64,000 nt of DNA. Origin: Diphasiastrum complanatum (lineage: Eukaryota > Streptophyta > Lycopodiopsida > Lycopodiales > Lycopodiaceae). Both the position numbers and the translations under genes were made by a program. The first letter of the stretch is position 1, and every line of letters starts with the position of its first letter. Below the pieces are notes generated by a model. It saw only the letters and a list, made by a program, of their open reading frames with translations. It searched no databases and was not told where the DNA came from. Positions 47,428 through 59,138 of this stretch are shown here, piece by piece. Where the stretch lies: contig CM055096.1 in the NCBI GenBank assembly GCA_029204225.1, positions 72,111,349-72,175,348 of the forward strand, written 5' to 3'.

Positions 47428-48030
47428 TGTGAGAGATTTCAACTAGTTTAGTCTACTTTAGTCACATTTTGGTAAATTGTCAATAAGAGGCCAAAACTCA
47501 TTTTAGACTTAGAGATAAACTTTTTGAAGTTATATTAGTTTAAAATACATTCAATAAACACTTTTGGAAAGTGTGGGAAAGTTGGTAGTCGAGTTTGAGA
47601 GAGATTCAAATTTGAACTTTGGGTACATTGAATCTAGACCCAAAAATAGTAGGGTTTACATTTTGGAGGGAAAACCAAGTGGCCAAATAGGGTTTGGAAA
47701 CTCTATAAAAGGATGTAACTCGTGGAGACACACATCTTCTCTCTTCTATCTCTCATTTCATCATTATACATGGTTCTCTTTGGGTTCTACTACTCATTGG
47801 TGCACTATCTTGGTGTTATCTTGCAATTCTATGTGTAGAATGATCATTTATTGCTATTTTCGGTTCCACACGTGTGAAATACAGTAGGGTACTGTAATTG
47901 TATGAACAGCAAACATATTTTATGTTTTGGTTCGTGTTTGATCAATATCTCTTAGAGTTTGCATCTCATTTTGTATGTAGATGCTGATTTTTCTACATTG
48001 GCAGGATTGTTGGTTTGCTCCTTATTGTAA
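47428..48030 (+). repeat. Copia 3' LTR, right end truncated
   Basis: It begins TGTGAGAGATTTCAACTAG and matches the LTR at 15937-16583 along most of its length, including a TATA-like ctctataaaaggatg near 47701. The terminal CTTTCACA of that LTR is not found; similarity is lost near 48030. The join to integrase sequence without RT shows an internal deletion. Confidence 0.8.
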
Positions 48031-48059
48031 CCAAAGATTTGGGACATGGACTGGGGCTG

Positions 48060-48842
48060 ATTTGAAAACTGGTTCTACTCTTCCAATCTCTTGGCCCTTT
48101 CACTTTGCAACTCTTCTATAACTGTCAGCAACTCTGCGTCTCTTAATTGCAAGTTCTACTTTGCCGTTCTGAGCTCATTTGTCTGTTGCGCTAGCTGGTC
48201 TACCATCCAATGAAGGTGGTAAGAGGTCTCAACATGCCACTTCAAGGATTCTTGGATCTTTCGGGCAAGCTGTCATAGGCTGGAAGGACAGGGAACTCAG
48301 TAAGGAAATGATGGTAAGTAGGAAAGAAAAACTGAGACACTGTGGAACGAGACAATAATGGAACGGTTAGTTGTGTATTTTTATCAGTATTAACGAAGGT
48401 GGTAGAGATGGTAGCAACAGGGGCAAGAGGGACGGTAATGGGTATGATATCAACAATGGTGGTGGCAGTGGTGGAAGTTAGCGATGAGACTGGTGCAACT
48501 GCCTCTGGAACTGTCTCCACCTCCTCTTCTACAAGATCACCTTCATCGAAGTATTCAAGAGTGTCTACATTGATGAAGCCGTTGCTTTAGAGTAGAGGGG
48601 TCTTCAACTTTCTCTTTGGCCATTGGGCTTTCTTGAACTTCCACTATTACTTGCGGTACTTGATCAGGTTCAGCTTCTCTTATTCCTTCTGGTGTGTCTT
48701 CGTGAGTGGGATCAGCTGCAATTGTGTCTTCTGCTCGTGTAGTTGCAGGCTGCTCCCTTTCTCCCTCCCCTGAAACTGATGCCTGTGGGTGGATGGCCAC
48801 CACAAAAGCTATAGGAACTGGAGGTGGTCCCAATGGGGACAA
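48060..48842 (-). pseudogene. Proline-rich and coiled-coil-like ORF, broken
   Basis: The - strand ORF starting at 48842 (MSPLGPPPVPIAFVVAIHPQ) is rich in Pro, Glu and Thr and stops at 48555. A second frame (to 48242) is Thr/Val-rich. Further left, about 48060-48240, a frame reads HVETSYHLHWMVDQLAQQTN and AELLTVIEELQSERAKRLE, which looks like a coiled coil. A low-complexity N-terminal part with a coiled-coil end would suit a gag-like element protein, but no family is recognised. Confidence 0.3.
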
Positions 48843-48984
48843 AGATCTGGAACGTCAAGCAAGTGATTTGACATATTGGGTTTAGGTTACTAGGTTCTCT
48901 CTTCTCCTCTTGCTTCACATGGCATGGCTTGGGGGCTAGATCCAATTTTGATATAGGATTGGTTGGGCGATTTGGCTCCATTGT

Positions 48985-49055
48985 CTCTCCTATTGTGTTC
49001 TCCTATCCTCGTCTTAGGGGTTGTCCTTGATGATCTTTACATTGGTATCAGAGCC
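48985..49055 (+). other. LTR end and primer binding site (initiator tRNA-Met type)
   Basis: TGGTATCAGAGCC at 49043-49055 follows an LTR-like end (tgatctttaca) with one intervening base. The LTR to the left cannot be delimited, and no gag follows in the next kilobase, so this is a relic. Confidence 0.65.
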
Positions 49056-49059
49056 CGGC

Positions 49060-50840
49060 TAAGATGTGGTCTTGGATAGGATGAGACAAGCCTACTTCGA
49101 TTTGGAAGTTAAAGTGCTTGGATTAACATCCCGGAAGGAGTGCTGTTTTTTTTTCTCTCAAGGGAATTATGGAGTTGGATTCACAAATTTTGGATAAGTA
49201 GCATACTTTTCGAAATTATGGTAGAGTGCACTTCTACATGGGTTTTTGGGTAAAAGATGCTGCGAATTTGTAGGAATCCAGTTGCAATTTCATGATTTCT
49301 TGGGGAAGCTTTCAAATGGTGTTGAGTGCTCTACAATGGCTGATTTAGTTACTTATTTCATTGCTGGGTTTTGCTCAACTAAAGTTGTGAATAGCATTTG
49401 TATGGACTGTTGGGAACATAAGTGCATGATTCCAGTTATAACATGCTGAGAATTAGTGAACATATTTGGTTCCAAATCCTCCTGTAAACCTGCATGTTAG
49501 GAACATAAGGTGGAGTTGCAGTTGCTTATACTTTAATTTGGTAGAGGAAAGTGAAGCTATGATTGTAAGTAGAGACAAATTCCCACCCTGAAACTGTTGT
49601 TCCCTGCAAGATCTTGATCTCCTCTTAGTTTCTGTAAACCTGGAATTTTCAAGAGGAAGCTTTAAAGTCTGTGTACGAGTAGAGATTGTAAGTATAAGGG
49701 AAGCTCCCTAAGATCCTGCTTACAAGACAAAACACAATGGAAAACACACTATGGAGCAACCAATCAACTCTAGAAGCTTCACCCCCAAGCCAAGGAATAA
49801 GAAGCATGAAGGTAGAGTGAAACCCTGGCAATGAATCAATGATCACAATGAGGAGTAGGGCGAGTTTGGCCTCAATATATAGAGCCAAAAGCAACTTGGG
49901 CACATAGCCATGCATAGCCCTAAAATCCCTATACATAGATTTACCTAGAATAGAGTCCTAAGCATGGACCAACTATTCATGGAATTGCTATTGATAACTC
50001 TACACATGCATACACTGTCTCATACTTTGTCTAAACTCCATTTAGTGTGTTCTACAAGGATATTAGTTACTTCGGGTCACATCTCGTATGACATGACATA
50101 ACTAACAGCTTGATATACTGGAGTACCGTGTATCCAAGACTAGGAGTATACTGAATCCTACTTACTGGCCATGGATATAACAGTAAGAAGATGTAACCTT
50201 GTGTTATGAACTCAGACATGCATTTAAACCTTCTCCCTGACTCTTCTTGAGTTCTGAAAGCTCTAGAATAGTTGTTAGAAACATGTGGTCGTTTCATTGC
50301 ATAGATATGGTACATCTTGCAAAAGAAGACACTATCAAATAAATCACCAACATATATTATCACTTGTCATATTTCTTCATTCAAGTATGCGAAAGCACAA
50401 TAAGACCCCTAAGTCTATAAAATTCAAAATACAAGATGAAAAGAAATAAAGAAAAGAACAAAAAAATAAATAAAACACACAAGGATGATCATGAGGATTC
50501 AAATATTGCACACTGATCTCGGAATGCATATAAACATGTTGAGCTAACACCTCAAAAATGTATTGCTCTTTTAGGGTTGCTTTAAAATAAAATAAACAAC
50601 ATACTCAGTAAGATCTGAAAGGTAATTTCAATCTTGTGCTTTGTCGAAACATCCCATTTGACGAAGGATGTTTCAATACCCAAAAGTATTTCATGTAGTT
50701 TTATGGTATCCATTTTGATTTTAGTCTTTCTTGTTGTGAACAATGAAGAAGTCAAATGTGGATTTTGGTCTTCCTATCATCACCATGCTTTGAGAGCCAA
50801 AAATTTCTACTTACGCACAAATGAACCTCTTTAAATTCAA
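49060..50840. other. Intergenic or decayed element DNA, no gene seen
   Basis: Short unsupported ORFs only. The first part may be the internal leader of the element whose primer site lies at 49043. AT-rich towards the right. Confidence 0.45.
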
Positions 50841-50847
50841 TCCATTC

Positions 50848-51055
50848 ACTAATAATCACTCTTGACTATAGGTGAACAAGAGTTGCTTAACCAAACCATA
50901 ATTTGACCAATGTGGTTACAAATGGACCTCTTTAGTATTTGATAAAAATTTAATGCATTCACAAATAATCACTCTTGACTATAGTTGAACAAGAATTGCT
51001 TAACCAAACCATAATTTGACTAATGCGGTCACTATTTTTAACTATTGTTAACACT
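50848..51055 (-). repeat. Inverted copy of the 27.26-27.47 kb repeat
   Basis: Two internal units (aatcactcttgactatag, agttgcttaaccaaaccat) in reverse complement to the first copy. It ends with actattgttaacactgtctc, like its partner, and is placed just upstream of the DUF7869-type gene. Confidence 0.8.
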
Positions 51056-51194
51056 GTCTCAATTAATTTTGGACTATCCCAAACTCCATTTTCATAAATG
51101 GACTCAAGAATTTATAACACACCAAACATATTTTTGATATAATTAATACTTTGATTAATCCATCTAAATTGGTATCATCTAACAATAAAAACAT

Positions 51195-52092
51195 CGTTCA
51201 TGTTTGTGGGGTATTGGTTCATGGATTCAAGTTGCTCTGTGATGTTTGGATTGATACCTTGCATGCTCATGATAGCAATCAAGTTTTCACATCAATAATG
51301 CGAGCAATAAGAAAGGTAGCATAATGTGGTAACTTACCACTGATCTTATGTATTCAAGCTGACAATTGTTGGAGGGATAACAAGAACAAATTCTTGGTCT
51401 TTGTTGTATGTTAGTGGCACATAACATCTTCCAAAAGGTAGAAATGGAATTTCTTTTGGTTGGCCACACACTTGAAGACATAGATCAGGTTTTCAGTGTC
51501 ATATCCAGGGCTTTGAAGTCCAAATCAATTCACACAATGCCAGATATGCTAGCACGAATTGGTGAAAAGATAGTTGGCGGTCGTATCGAAAGCACTGAAG
51601 TAGAAATACTGGAATGAATGGTGGGAACAATTTATATTGTATTGCTCAAGAAAATGACGGCTTAGAAGGACACACCAATCCTCACTATTTTTGTTTTCAA
51701 ATGATGAATGGTGGCCAACCATGCAATAGAAATACTATTCTAATGATGGGGACAATGCATGGAGTGAACCTTTCAAACTGTTGCAGCGTGTACCTTCAAA
51801 AGATGAAGCCATCTTTCTAGCATCCACGAAGGATCTGGATCCAAATGAAATGAAAGGAATAATGTCCTTTATTGATTATTTGTAGTTCATGAGTCAGAAG
51901 TTTCCAGAATACAAGGATCGCAATGATGCGTGTGTGGTGGAAACCACAAAACTTGTCAAATATCTTTCCAAAGAAAAAATGTTATTAGAATCAATGTATA
52001 GCCAAGAGGCTTTTTGGCGACAATCCTTGCCAACCACTTTCGATTCATCCATATCAACTTCGATCAATGAGGTCGAAATGGATGTAGAGTGA
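51195..52092 (+). pseudogene. DUF7869-type (transposase-like) protein, frameshifted
   Basis: Read across frames the sequence gives GVLVHGFKLLCDVWIDTLHA with HDSNQVFTSIMRAIRKVA, then LCIQADNCWRDNKNKFLVFV. After a one-base shift near 51405 it gives NIFQKVEMEFLLVGHTLEDI followed by DQVFSVISRALKSK. The trio 'HDSN', 'QADN-x3-DNKN' and 'VGHT-x-EDID' is the pattern I know from DUF7869 proteins, which occur in many copies in some plant and animal genomes and look like transposase or nuclease cores. Further frames (51614-51820, 51889-52092) carry the C-terminal part, ending in an acidic tail (TSINEVEMDVE). At least two frame breaks make it a pseudogene. A dispersed repeat abuts its left side. Confidence 0.65.
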
Positions 52093-52141
52093 TTACCCTG
52101 GAGGTTTTGTGGGTGGAAAGCTGATACACCTCTGGTTGAAT

Positions 52142-52969
52142 TCATCCCACATAGAGAAGTTGTGTTGGGCCCTTTGCTGTTGTGCTTTGCTTGAAGTATG
52201 TGGCAGTCTTGTATTTTGTGGTTGTTTCGTTTGCAGTATCTATAGAACAGCTTCTTCTTTGTCTGCGGATTCGACTGCTCCTTGTGCTGAGTGGTTTCTG
52301 GTCTGGCTTTGATTGCTTCGGGCCTTTCTTCTTCTTCTGCTTTGTCGTGCTCTTGTTGGTGTACAAGGTGTGAGAATCAGCTGAGGAACTCGAGGCTTCG
52401 TTCCTTCGCGTGTCTTCCTGCAACAACATAGTAATGACTCTCGAAAGAGTCAATTCTGGATGAGTCGTGATGATCATCACCCAGCTGTCATAATAACTTG
52501 GCAAGCTTGTAAGTAGTTGCATCACTGCATCTTGATCATCTATGACAGCTCCGACAGTGGCCATTTGTCTTAGCAGGTTCTTAAATTGATTAATGTGATT
52601 CTGCAGAGAATCACCATTCATCATCTTGAGGGAGTAGAATTTCTTCCTGAGATGTAGCTTGGAAGCTATATCTCGCACTTCGTATAGTGTACTCAAGATG
52701 TCCCAGACTTCTTTCGATGTCTGAGACTCGGATTCATGGCCGATCTGGGTATCCGTGATGTTGAGGATGATCAGCGCGAAAGCTTTTCCATCCTTCAGCT
52801 TCCATCTGGTGATTGTCGCATCGTCCGCTTCGGGTTTCCCTTCTACACCTGTAACTACATCGTACAATTCTTTTGCCATTAGTACAGTTTTCATCTTAAA
52901 TTTCCACAGATGGTAATTGGCTCCATCAAGCTTTTCCATGATAGGACTGGCTTCCCCTTGGGAATCCAT
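52142..52969 (-). CDS. gag: Copia gag (UBN2-type) fragment, 275 residues
   Basis: The ATG at 52969 opens a frame with the Copia gag start (MEKLDGANYHLWKFKMKTVL), the UBN2 core (VWDILSTLYEVRDIASKLHL, DSLQNHINQFKNLLRQMATV, LLTSLPSYYDSWVMII) and a basic linker (KQKKKKGPKQSK). The zinc knuckle is not reached. The C-terminal residues after about 230 look out of frame, and the sequence ends at the DUF7869-type region, where the rest of the element is missing. To the right lie the leader, primer site and an LTR, in the order expected for a - strand element. The family differs from the young Copia. Confidence 0.88.
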   Translation of the reverse strand: MDSQGEASPIMEKLDGANYHLWKFKMKTVLMAKELYDVVTGVEGKPEADDATITRWKLKDGKAFALIILNITDTQIGHESESQTSKEVWDILSTLYEVRDIASKLHLRKKFYSLKMMNGDSLQNHINQFKNLLRQMATVGAVIDDQDAVMQLLTSLPSYYDSWVMIITTHPELTLSRVITMLLQEDTRRNEASSSSADSHTLYTNKSTTKQKKKKGPKQSKPDQKPLSTRSSRIRRQRRSCSIDTANETTTKYKTATYFKQSTTAKGPTQLLYVG

Positions 52970-53108
52970 GTAGAAGAATTAGTCTAAGTGATAGGAGAAA
53001 CTATCAGTGACTTAAGTATGAAAATCTGATATTTACAGAACAAGAAAAAAATTACTCTATCGACTAGTAGAGTCTTGTACTGTGGAAGCTTATCAAGCTA
53101 TGAAAATT

Positions 53109-53120
53109 GCTTTGATACCA
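53109..53120 (-). other. Primer binding site of the - strand Copia
   Basis: The reverse complement reads TGGTATCAAAGC, a common variant of the initiator-Met primer site. It abuts the LTR at 53121. Confidence 0.85.
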
Positions 53121-53315
53121 TGTTGGAGAGAAAGGGGGAGAATATTTGATGAACAGGAACGAGAAACGAACTCGAACAACGAGAATGAACTCGAACAAAA
53201 AATGTTCGTGTGCAGCGGAATGAACTATACGACTCTCTCCATAAGCATGACTATGCCTATCAGAATGATAGAACTTTAGTGATAGAAATCACGGTCATTC
53301 TAGATTACGTAGCCA
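53121..53315 (-). repeat. Copia LTR, truncated
   Basis: It starts TGTTGGAGAGAAAGG next to the primer site. The LTR sequence seems to end without a CA terminus around 53315, where the unknown ORF family begins. The right end is approximate. Confidence 0.6.
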
Positions 53316-53319
53316 AACA

Positions 53320-53606
53320 TTTATAGATGAAAGATGACCATATCAGCGTAGCAAGGCTCTATTATCGTGCTGCACCAACTTTCGCCCTGCACGTTGATAT
53401 GGTGGAGCTATGGAAAACCCATAACTTTCTACAGGATATGCTCCAATATTACAAACCCATGCCCTTCTTGAACAAATTACGGTGGTAAATGATGGAGGGC
53501 ATCGGCACTACAATCTACCACTCCCGACAGCAACAGTCTCGCCACCAAGAAGCACAAAAGATCTAGGACGAAGAGGCTTCGATTGGCGTGGGACCACCAA
53601 TCCAAT
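53320..53606 (+). pseudogene. Element-associated ORF family of unknown function, copy 2
   Basis: The frame encodes LYYRAAPTFALHVDMVELWK and THNFLQDMLQYYKPMPF, closely related to 45810-45950. It then continues with MMEGIGTTIYHSRQQQ and stops. It is followed at once by a polypurine tract and an LTR start, so it is the 3'-most coding part of that element family. The 5' part is missing, cut by the Copia LTR. Confidence 0.55.
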
Positions 53607-53617
53607 AAGGAGGGGGA
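53607..53617 (+). other. Polypurine tract
   Basis: aaggaggggga directly before TGTTAGCAAC, the likely 3' LTR start at 53621. Confidence 0.65.
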
Positions 53618-53620
53618 TAA

Positions 53621-53940
53621 TGTTAGCAACTGTGCTAACACAAAGAAAATAAAAAGAAATAAATAAAACTCTGTGGCATGTGTTTTGTAAGTCCACATAT
53701 AAGTATTTGTCAATAAACTTCAACTATGGCATGTGTTTTGTAAGCCCATGAGTAGAAGCTTAAATAATAATAAAATAGCTTAAACTTAGATTTAGAGCTT
53801 AGACTTAGAAAACTTAAGATTAGAAATATTTTATCTTAAGTTTTCCTAAGTTAAGAAATTGGAAATCTTTGTGTCCACATGCTTTGTGCATGATCATTCC
53901 AATGTAAGGACCAAAGATTATCCTATTTCAATGATAAGAA
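53621..53940 (+). repeat. Probable LTR start of the unknown element family
   Basis: It begins TGTTAGCAACTGTGCTAACA, an inverted repeat of tgttagca at the very end, after the polypurine tract. The word tatggcatgtgttttgtaag (or a close variant) occurs twice near 53670-53740. The right end is not clear; 53940 is a guess. Confidence 0.4.
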
Positions 53941-54083
53941 TAATGGTAGTGTTTTGCTCTTTAGAGATTGTAGAATCTACTTGTTTTCAACCAAAGAATT
54001 TGTCAATGGTGGAAATGTGATCTTTCAAGAGTGGGAGATTTGTAAACTTGAAAAAGCACCTTTGGATCAACACCTTATTCAAT

Positions 54084-54480
54084 TCATTGATGGCTTGGAG
54101 TCAAGTCAAGTGGAGGAGCAAGTTCAAGACCCGAGGACTCCAAGAAGAACATTTGACTTAATTGTCTTATAATTTGATTAGCATAGTTGATTTGTCTGTA
54201 TCTATCCAACAAATTGGTTTTCAATCTATCCCAAGTAGATACTTTACTATAATTCAACTGTGAATACCATTCTAGAGCTGACCCCTCTAAAGCAGCAGGA
54301 AACAGTCTAAACATATCTTCATCATCATCTTCTAAATGTGCTCGACACCAATTCATGAATCTCTGAACATGTAAATTGGCATCCTCGTCTTCTCTTCCTT
54401 TAAAAATTGGAAGGATTACATGAGTCCTTCCATTTTTATTAATTTGTGGTCTCTTACGAGTATAAACAAGATATGAAAAT
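54084..54480 (-). pseudogene. Ty3/Gypsy gag fragment (Retrotrans_gag)
   Basis: The - strand reads VILPIFKGREDEDANLHVQR, then FMNWCRAHLEDDDEDMFRLF with PAALEGSALEWYSQL, and STWDRLKTNLLDRY. This is the core of the Gypsy gag capsid domain, with its typical 'A.EWY..L....i.tw..l...F..rY' pattern. The frame is intact over about 90 residues from the ATG at 54356 and extends upstream without a clear start. No pol is attached. Confidence 0.85.
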
Positions 54481-55690
54481 AATGTTTTTCAATTACATTC
54501 ATCATTAATAAAAATATTAAAAAAATATGTTTTATGTTTTTTCTTTATATTTAGGGTCAAATTTCACAAAACAATTTGCTCATGAAGTGTGAGACTGAAG
54601 TGCGGCAACTACAATCAGCCGTTCAACAACATTATATCCTCCCATCAAAGACATGACGAATGACTCGTGAAAGCTGGCCTTTGATAGCCATGAAAATGTC
54701 CATCCTTCATGAAGTTCAAATAATGAGAGACTTCGTAAATGGGCCTTTTAGAAGTTGAAATAATGCCTTCACAATAAGTTATCATAGTAGTTCAACTTTG
54801 AATATTGTCTTCCAAGTGGTCAACAGACTATTTTAGACATTGTTGTAGCCACTTAAATAGTTCCATAGATAATGCTATTGACAGTCAGAGTCTTAGACAA
54901 TGTCTAGACAATTACTTAGATAGCATCACTTCTAATTAGATAATCCTTAACCAAACTATCGAGGTATTTGCCTTGTAAACAACACTCTGAGATTATGCAA
55001 AATTGCTCTCTCTTTGAGATTAAAAACATGTCTCTAAATCATAAATAATATCAAAATCTACAAAATAATCCATATCTAGCCAATTAAAGCACAAAATCTT
55101 CATAAGGGATCATCGTCTTAGTGAAAATGCAATCAACATAATCCTCCGGAATGTACTTAGCATAAAATACCATCAACCTATCAAACTACAAGCTTCAAGA
55201 GATAATATTTTCAATGATTAGCACAGTGTCGAAACTTCAAACACAAGAAAAGATTTGAGATCAATAAATGGACGAAGAAGGATCGATAAAAAACCAAGCA
55301 TGCAAAAAATGAAGCAATTCAGATTTGCCATTTGAACTGTCAAGAGTTTAGTTCCCTATTACACCGGCATTTGCCATGACAATAAACAAGGCACAAGGGC
55401 AGACAATGGATACGATTGGATTGTTTTTGCCACGACTTGTGTTTAGTCATGGTCAGTTGTATGTTGCACTATCTAGAGTGTGAAGTGCAGCAAGTGTGCG
55501 AGTACTGAGTAGAGATATTGATGGTTGATTTACAACCAAGGAAGGAATGGCAAGGTTTACATAAAATATTTTGTATTCGGAAGTGTTATCATACTTTGAC
55601 GGAGCTTACGATTCGTCAGGATTAGTATATATCTCAGTTAGGATTTCGACATACATTCGTTAGGGTTAGGATTTAGATTTGTCGTGTATG
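54481..55690. other. Intergenic, no gene seen
   Basis: AT-rich sequence without ORFs above background. No repeats shared with the rest of the window were recognised. Confidence 0.5.
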
Positions 55691-55850
55691 GGCAAGTGTA
55701 GGGATATGGTTAAGTATTATGATTATAGTTTAGGATTAGGCTCTAGAGTTAGAGTTAGGGTTTAGGGCTAGATCTAGAGTTAGGGTTAGGGCTATGGTTT
55801 AGGGATACACTTTAGGGTTAGGCTTTAGGCTTAAGGTTAGGTTCATTGGC
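55691..55850 (+). repeat. Short degenerate telomere-like array
   Basis: Words ggttaggg, tttaggg, gttaggg and tttaggct are packed between about 55725 and 55845. The units are TTTAGGG/TTAGGG-like with many errors. It is a small relative of the large array at 62.2-63.8 kb. Confidence 0.85.
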
Positions 55851-56560
55851 GCGATGAGGAACAATATTGCTCATATATCCTGAAAACATGGTATACAAGG
55901 AGGTATTTGAATATAGACGAGGCGAGGTTTAATGTTTAGGTTATATTTGAAGCATTATTAACATTGTTTAATGTTGTTGTTATGATTGGTAGAATATTGA
56001 GGACATCAGTTTGGCTGACATTGTCCGTGTTGTTGCAGATGGTGAATATTGTGGTAAATCACAACACATTTGTGCATGATATGATGGAGATGTTTTGTTA
56101 CGGTGCTGAGGTGTACATCTGTAGTGTTGTGTGGCTGATTAGGAGGGGGATGGATTTTTTTATACCTCCAACAAAAGCATGGATATTTTTTGTCACAAAA
56201 AAAGACGGTTATTCTAGATGTTGAGATGTTGATTAGTAATGTGAGTTATGCTTATAGGAATATCAATGTTGTCAAACTTAATGCCTTGGAGGCAATGATA
56301 GAGAACCTGGTGTATTTGCAGGTTCTGTTATATGATTCATGACTTGACTTGTTGTTCATGTATTAAAAATTTATAATAGAAATTTGTCGATACTTTATTT
56401 TTGAAGTTCAATTGATGTACATATTTTGTTTTTTGAGATGGATTTATGCATTTACACACATGCATGCATCATGGTTGGTTGCTAGTTTTGCTTGATACAC
56501 AATAATGCTACTTCCACACAATAATTGCTCAACGAAAGAGTGTCGGGTGATTATATTTAA
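55851..56560. other. Intergenic, no gene seen
   Basis: The ORF at 55964-56224 is hydrophobic and Val/Ile-rich without motifs. Confidence 0.4.
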
Positions 56561-56574
56561 GATCAAATGGATAT

Positions 56575-57200
56575 CAAGGAAAGAAAACGTGCATATAACG
56601 ACATTCAAGCTTAAACCTACCCACTATTACAAACTAGTTTAACAATTATTTCTCACTGTTCTTAAGTAGTCCATACCTATATCCAAAATTAGGATTTCCA
56701 ATATAACGTTCTTAGACAACATGGATATGCATAAGGTAAGAACTTTTTACACAAGGATTAGAACGACACAAATCTATATCCTAATACCTAGTAAAAATCT
56801 TGGAAGTCCCTAATAAGCAATAAACCAAACCTATTCATAACAAAGTCCTATATGCCATGGACTGAATCTAACGTTCTGGCTAGCATGGATGTGCTCAAAA
56901 CCAAATATAACGATACAAAACCAGTTTTTGCCTATGTAGAAAATGTAAAAGGATTAGCATGGCACGGACGTGCCCTAATGCCTATGCATTCACACCATTT
57001 CACCATGGCAATAATTAACGCTACCCACGTAGGTGTCACATTAGGCATCTGGTGAGATACGACTGGAAAGCATGGATATGCTCAGAAGTATGGACAACAG
57101 TGCGTGACTTGCCTTTTTGAACAAGTCTCACATGGATTAGAATGGCATGGATTTGCCCTAACACCAGCACACGTGTCCACACCAAGTCTTCTAGCTAATA
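56575..57200. repeat. Degenerate tandem repeat beginning with a segment shared with 62.19 kb
   Basis: The word acattcaagcttaaacctac followed by cactattacaaac occurs here at about 56600 and again at 62205, just before the large telomere-like array. Then words such as taacgttct, catggatatgc/catggatgtgctc, and ggattagcatggca/ggattagaatggcat followed by tgccctaa recur at intervals of roughly 170-190 bp. The ORF at 56852-57055 is a by-product. Confidence 0.45.
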
Positions 57201-57809
<609 letters not shown>

Positions 57810-58060
57810 CTTGAGATGTAAATCCGACTATTCCTTGGCTGGAATAGTATTGAATCTTCACCTTTTATTCGATTCATAAGCTAACAAAGGTCTATTTTCA
57901 TGTGTTTAGTCCACATGATGGTTTCAAGATGCTACTTTTTTAGGTTATGGAGATCCCCTACCTCCACCAAACCATTTTATACAAACTCTTATTTGTTTTA
58001 TGAAAAAGGCCATAAATATGCATTCTTTCATCATTGACAATGATAGGGCTACCGGTGCTT

Positions 58061-58570
58061 CTACTGGACTGGAGGACAAGGTTTTATGCTTGACAAACCA
58101 TTAAGAACAACTTGAACAAGTTCTATCTCCTTAATGCTCTCATCAATACATGCTAGCTCATCATTGAATGACTTAACCCTCAAAATAAAAGTAGGAGCAC
58201 TCTCTTCCTTCTTTTGCAAATTAGAAAAATTTTGTCTTCTTAGGGTTAGGACGCTAGATGTAGACTTGGATTCATAAAGCTTCTTCAAAACTTCCCAAGC
58301 CTCAAAAGATGATGTACACTTACCAACTTCCTTGAGAAGCTCATTGGTAACATTCATCTTTATCATGTGTAGAGATCTTTTAGATCTTTTGTCATACCTC
58401 AACTGATCTTGGGGTGCTTGAGGCCTCTCCCCCACACCTTCAACAATCTCCATCAACTCACTCATCTCCAATAAGGACTCCATCCTCACCTTCCAAGTAG
58501 AACAGTTCATTGAGGTAAGCCTTGGCATTGCCTTCCAACATGAAGCCACTTGAGGATTGCCATGTTGCAA
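58061..58570 (-). CDS. gag: Copia gag (UBN2-type) fragment, 169 residues
   Basis: The - strand frame shows the gag start region (MNCSTWKVRMESLLEMSELM, EIVEGVGERPQAPQDQ) and the UBN2 core (EAWEVLKKLYESKSTSSVLT, APTFILRVKSFNDELACIDE, ELVQVVLNGLS), then stops. It is a relative of the gag at 38.3 kb. The first residues (MQHGNPQVASCWKAMPRL) look altered. The zinc knuckle and all of pol are missing. Leader, primer site and LTR follow on the right in the proper order for a - strand element. Confidence 0.9.
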   Translation of the reverse strand: MQHGNPQVASCWKAMPRLTSMNCSTWKVRMESLLEMSELMEIVEGVGERPQAPQDQLRYDKRSKRSLHMIKMNVTNELLKEVGKCTSSFEAWEVLKKLYESKSTSSVLTLRRQNFSNLQKKEESAPTFILRVKSFNDELACIDESIKEIELVQVVLNGLSSIKPCPPVQ

Positions 58571-59123
58571 TGATTTGATCTTCTATTTGAACCTGAAGCA
58601 CTCCCTTGAAATCAAAAAATGAAACTCAAGAAGAAATCACAAAGATATAGAACATTATATCCTCTCCTTTTTCTCTTCTTTCTTGCAATTCCTAGCACAT
58701 AGAATCTTGATTTCTTGATCACAATAGATCTAAACACAATATGATGAACTTTTGCCAACACCTTAGATTGAAATACACTCTTGAAAAGTCCAGCAACCTA
58801 AAAATCAAGAGATCCTACCAAATTTAGAGATTCCCCAAAAATGCAAAATATTGAATCAAGAAGAATCTAGATGCAAAAGCTAGAATCTTGATATGACATC
58901 TACTAGAATGTATGATTCTCTATCATAGGAAATTTGTGTCTCCATATTCCAATGAATGGATTCAAAAATCAGCCTATTACAAGTGATTTGACCTAAAATG
59001 ATGATAGGATCACAACTTCTAAATGCTTGATCTGAGTGTGTAGAGCCTCCCAATTCACAAAGAATTTATGGCGTCCTCAAATCCACCACTAGATTTGGTT
59101 GAATCTACAAATTTGGCTTGAAA
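58571..59123 (-). promoter_or_regulatory. 5' leader of the - strand Copia fragment
   Basis: About 550 bp between gag and primer site without ORFs. Its length and position match the leader of the young Copia. Confidence 0.6.
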
Positions 59124-59138
59124 CCTGCTCTAATACCA
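59124..59138 (-). other. Primer binding site, initiator tRNA-Met type
   Basis: The reverse complement reads TGGTATTAGAGCAGG, a one-base variant of the usual site, directly next to the LTR. Confidence 0.85.

Noticed and set aside
56852-57055. 67-residue ORF beginning MPWTESNVLASMDVLKTK
   Set aside because: It falls in a degenerate tandem repeat and its content follows the repeat words.
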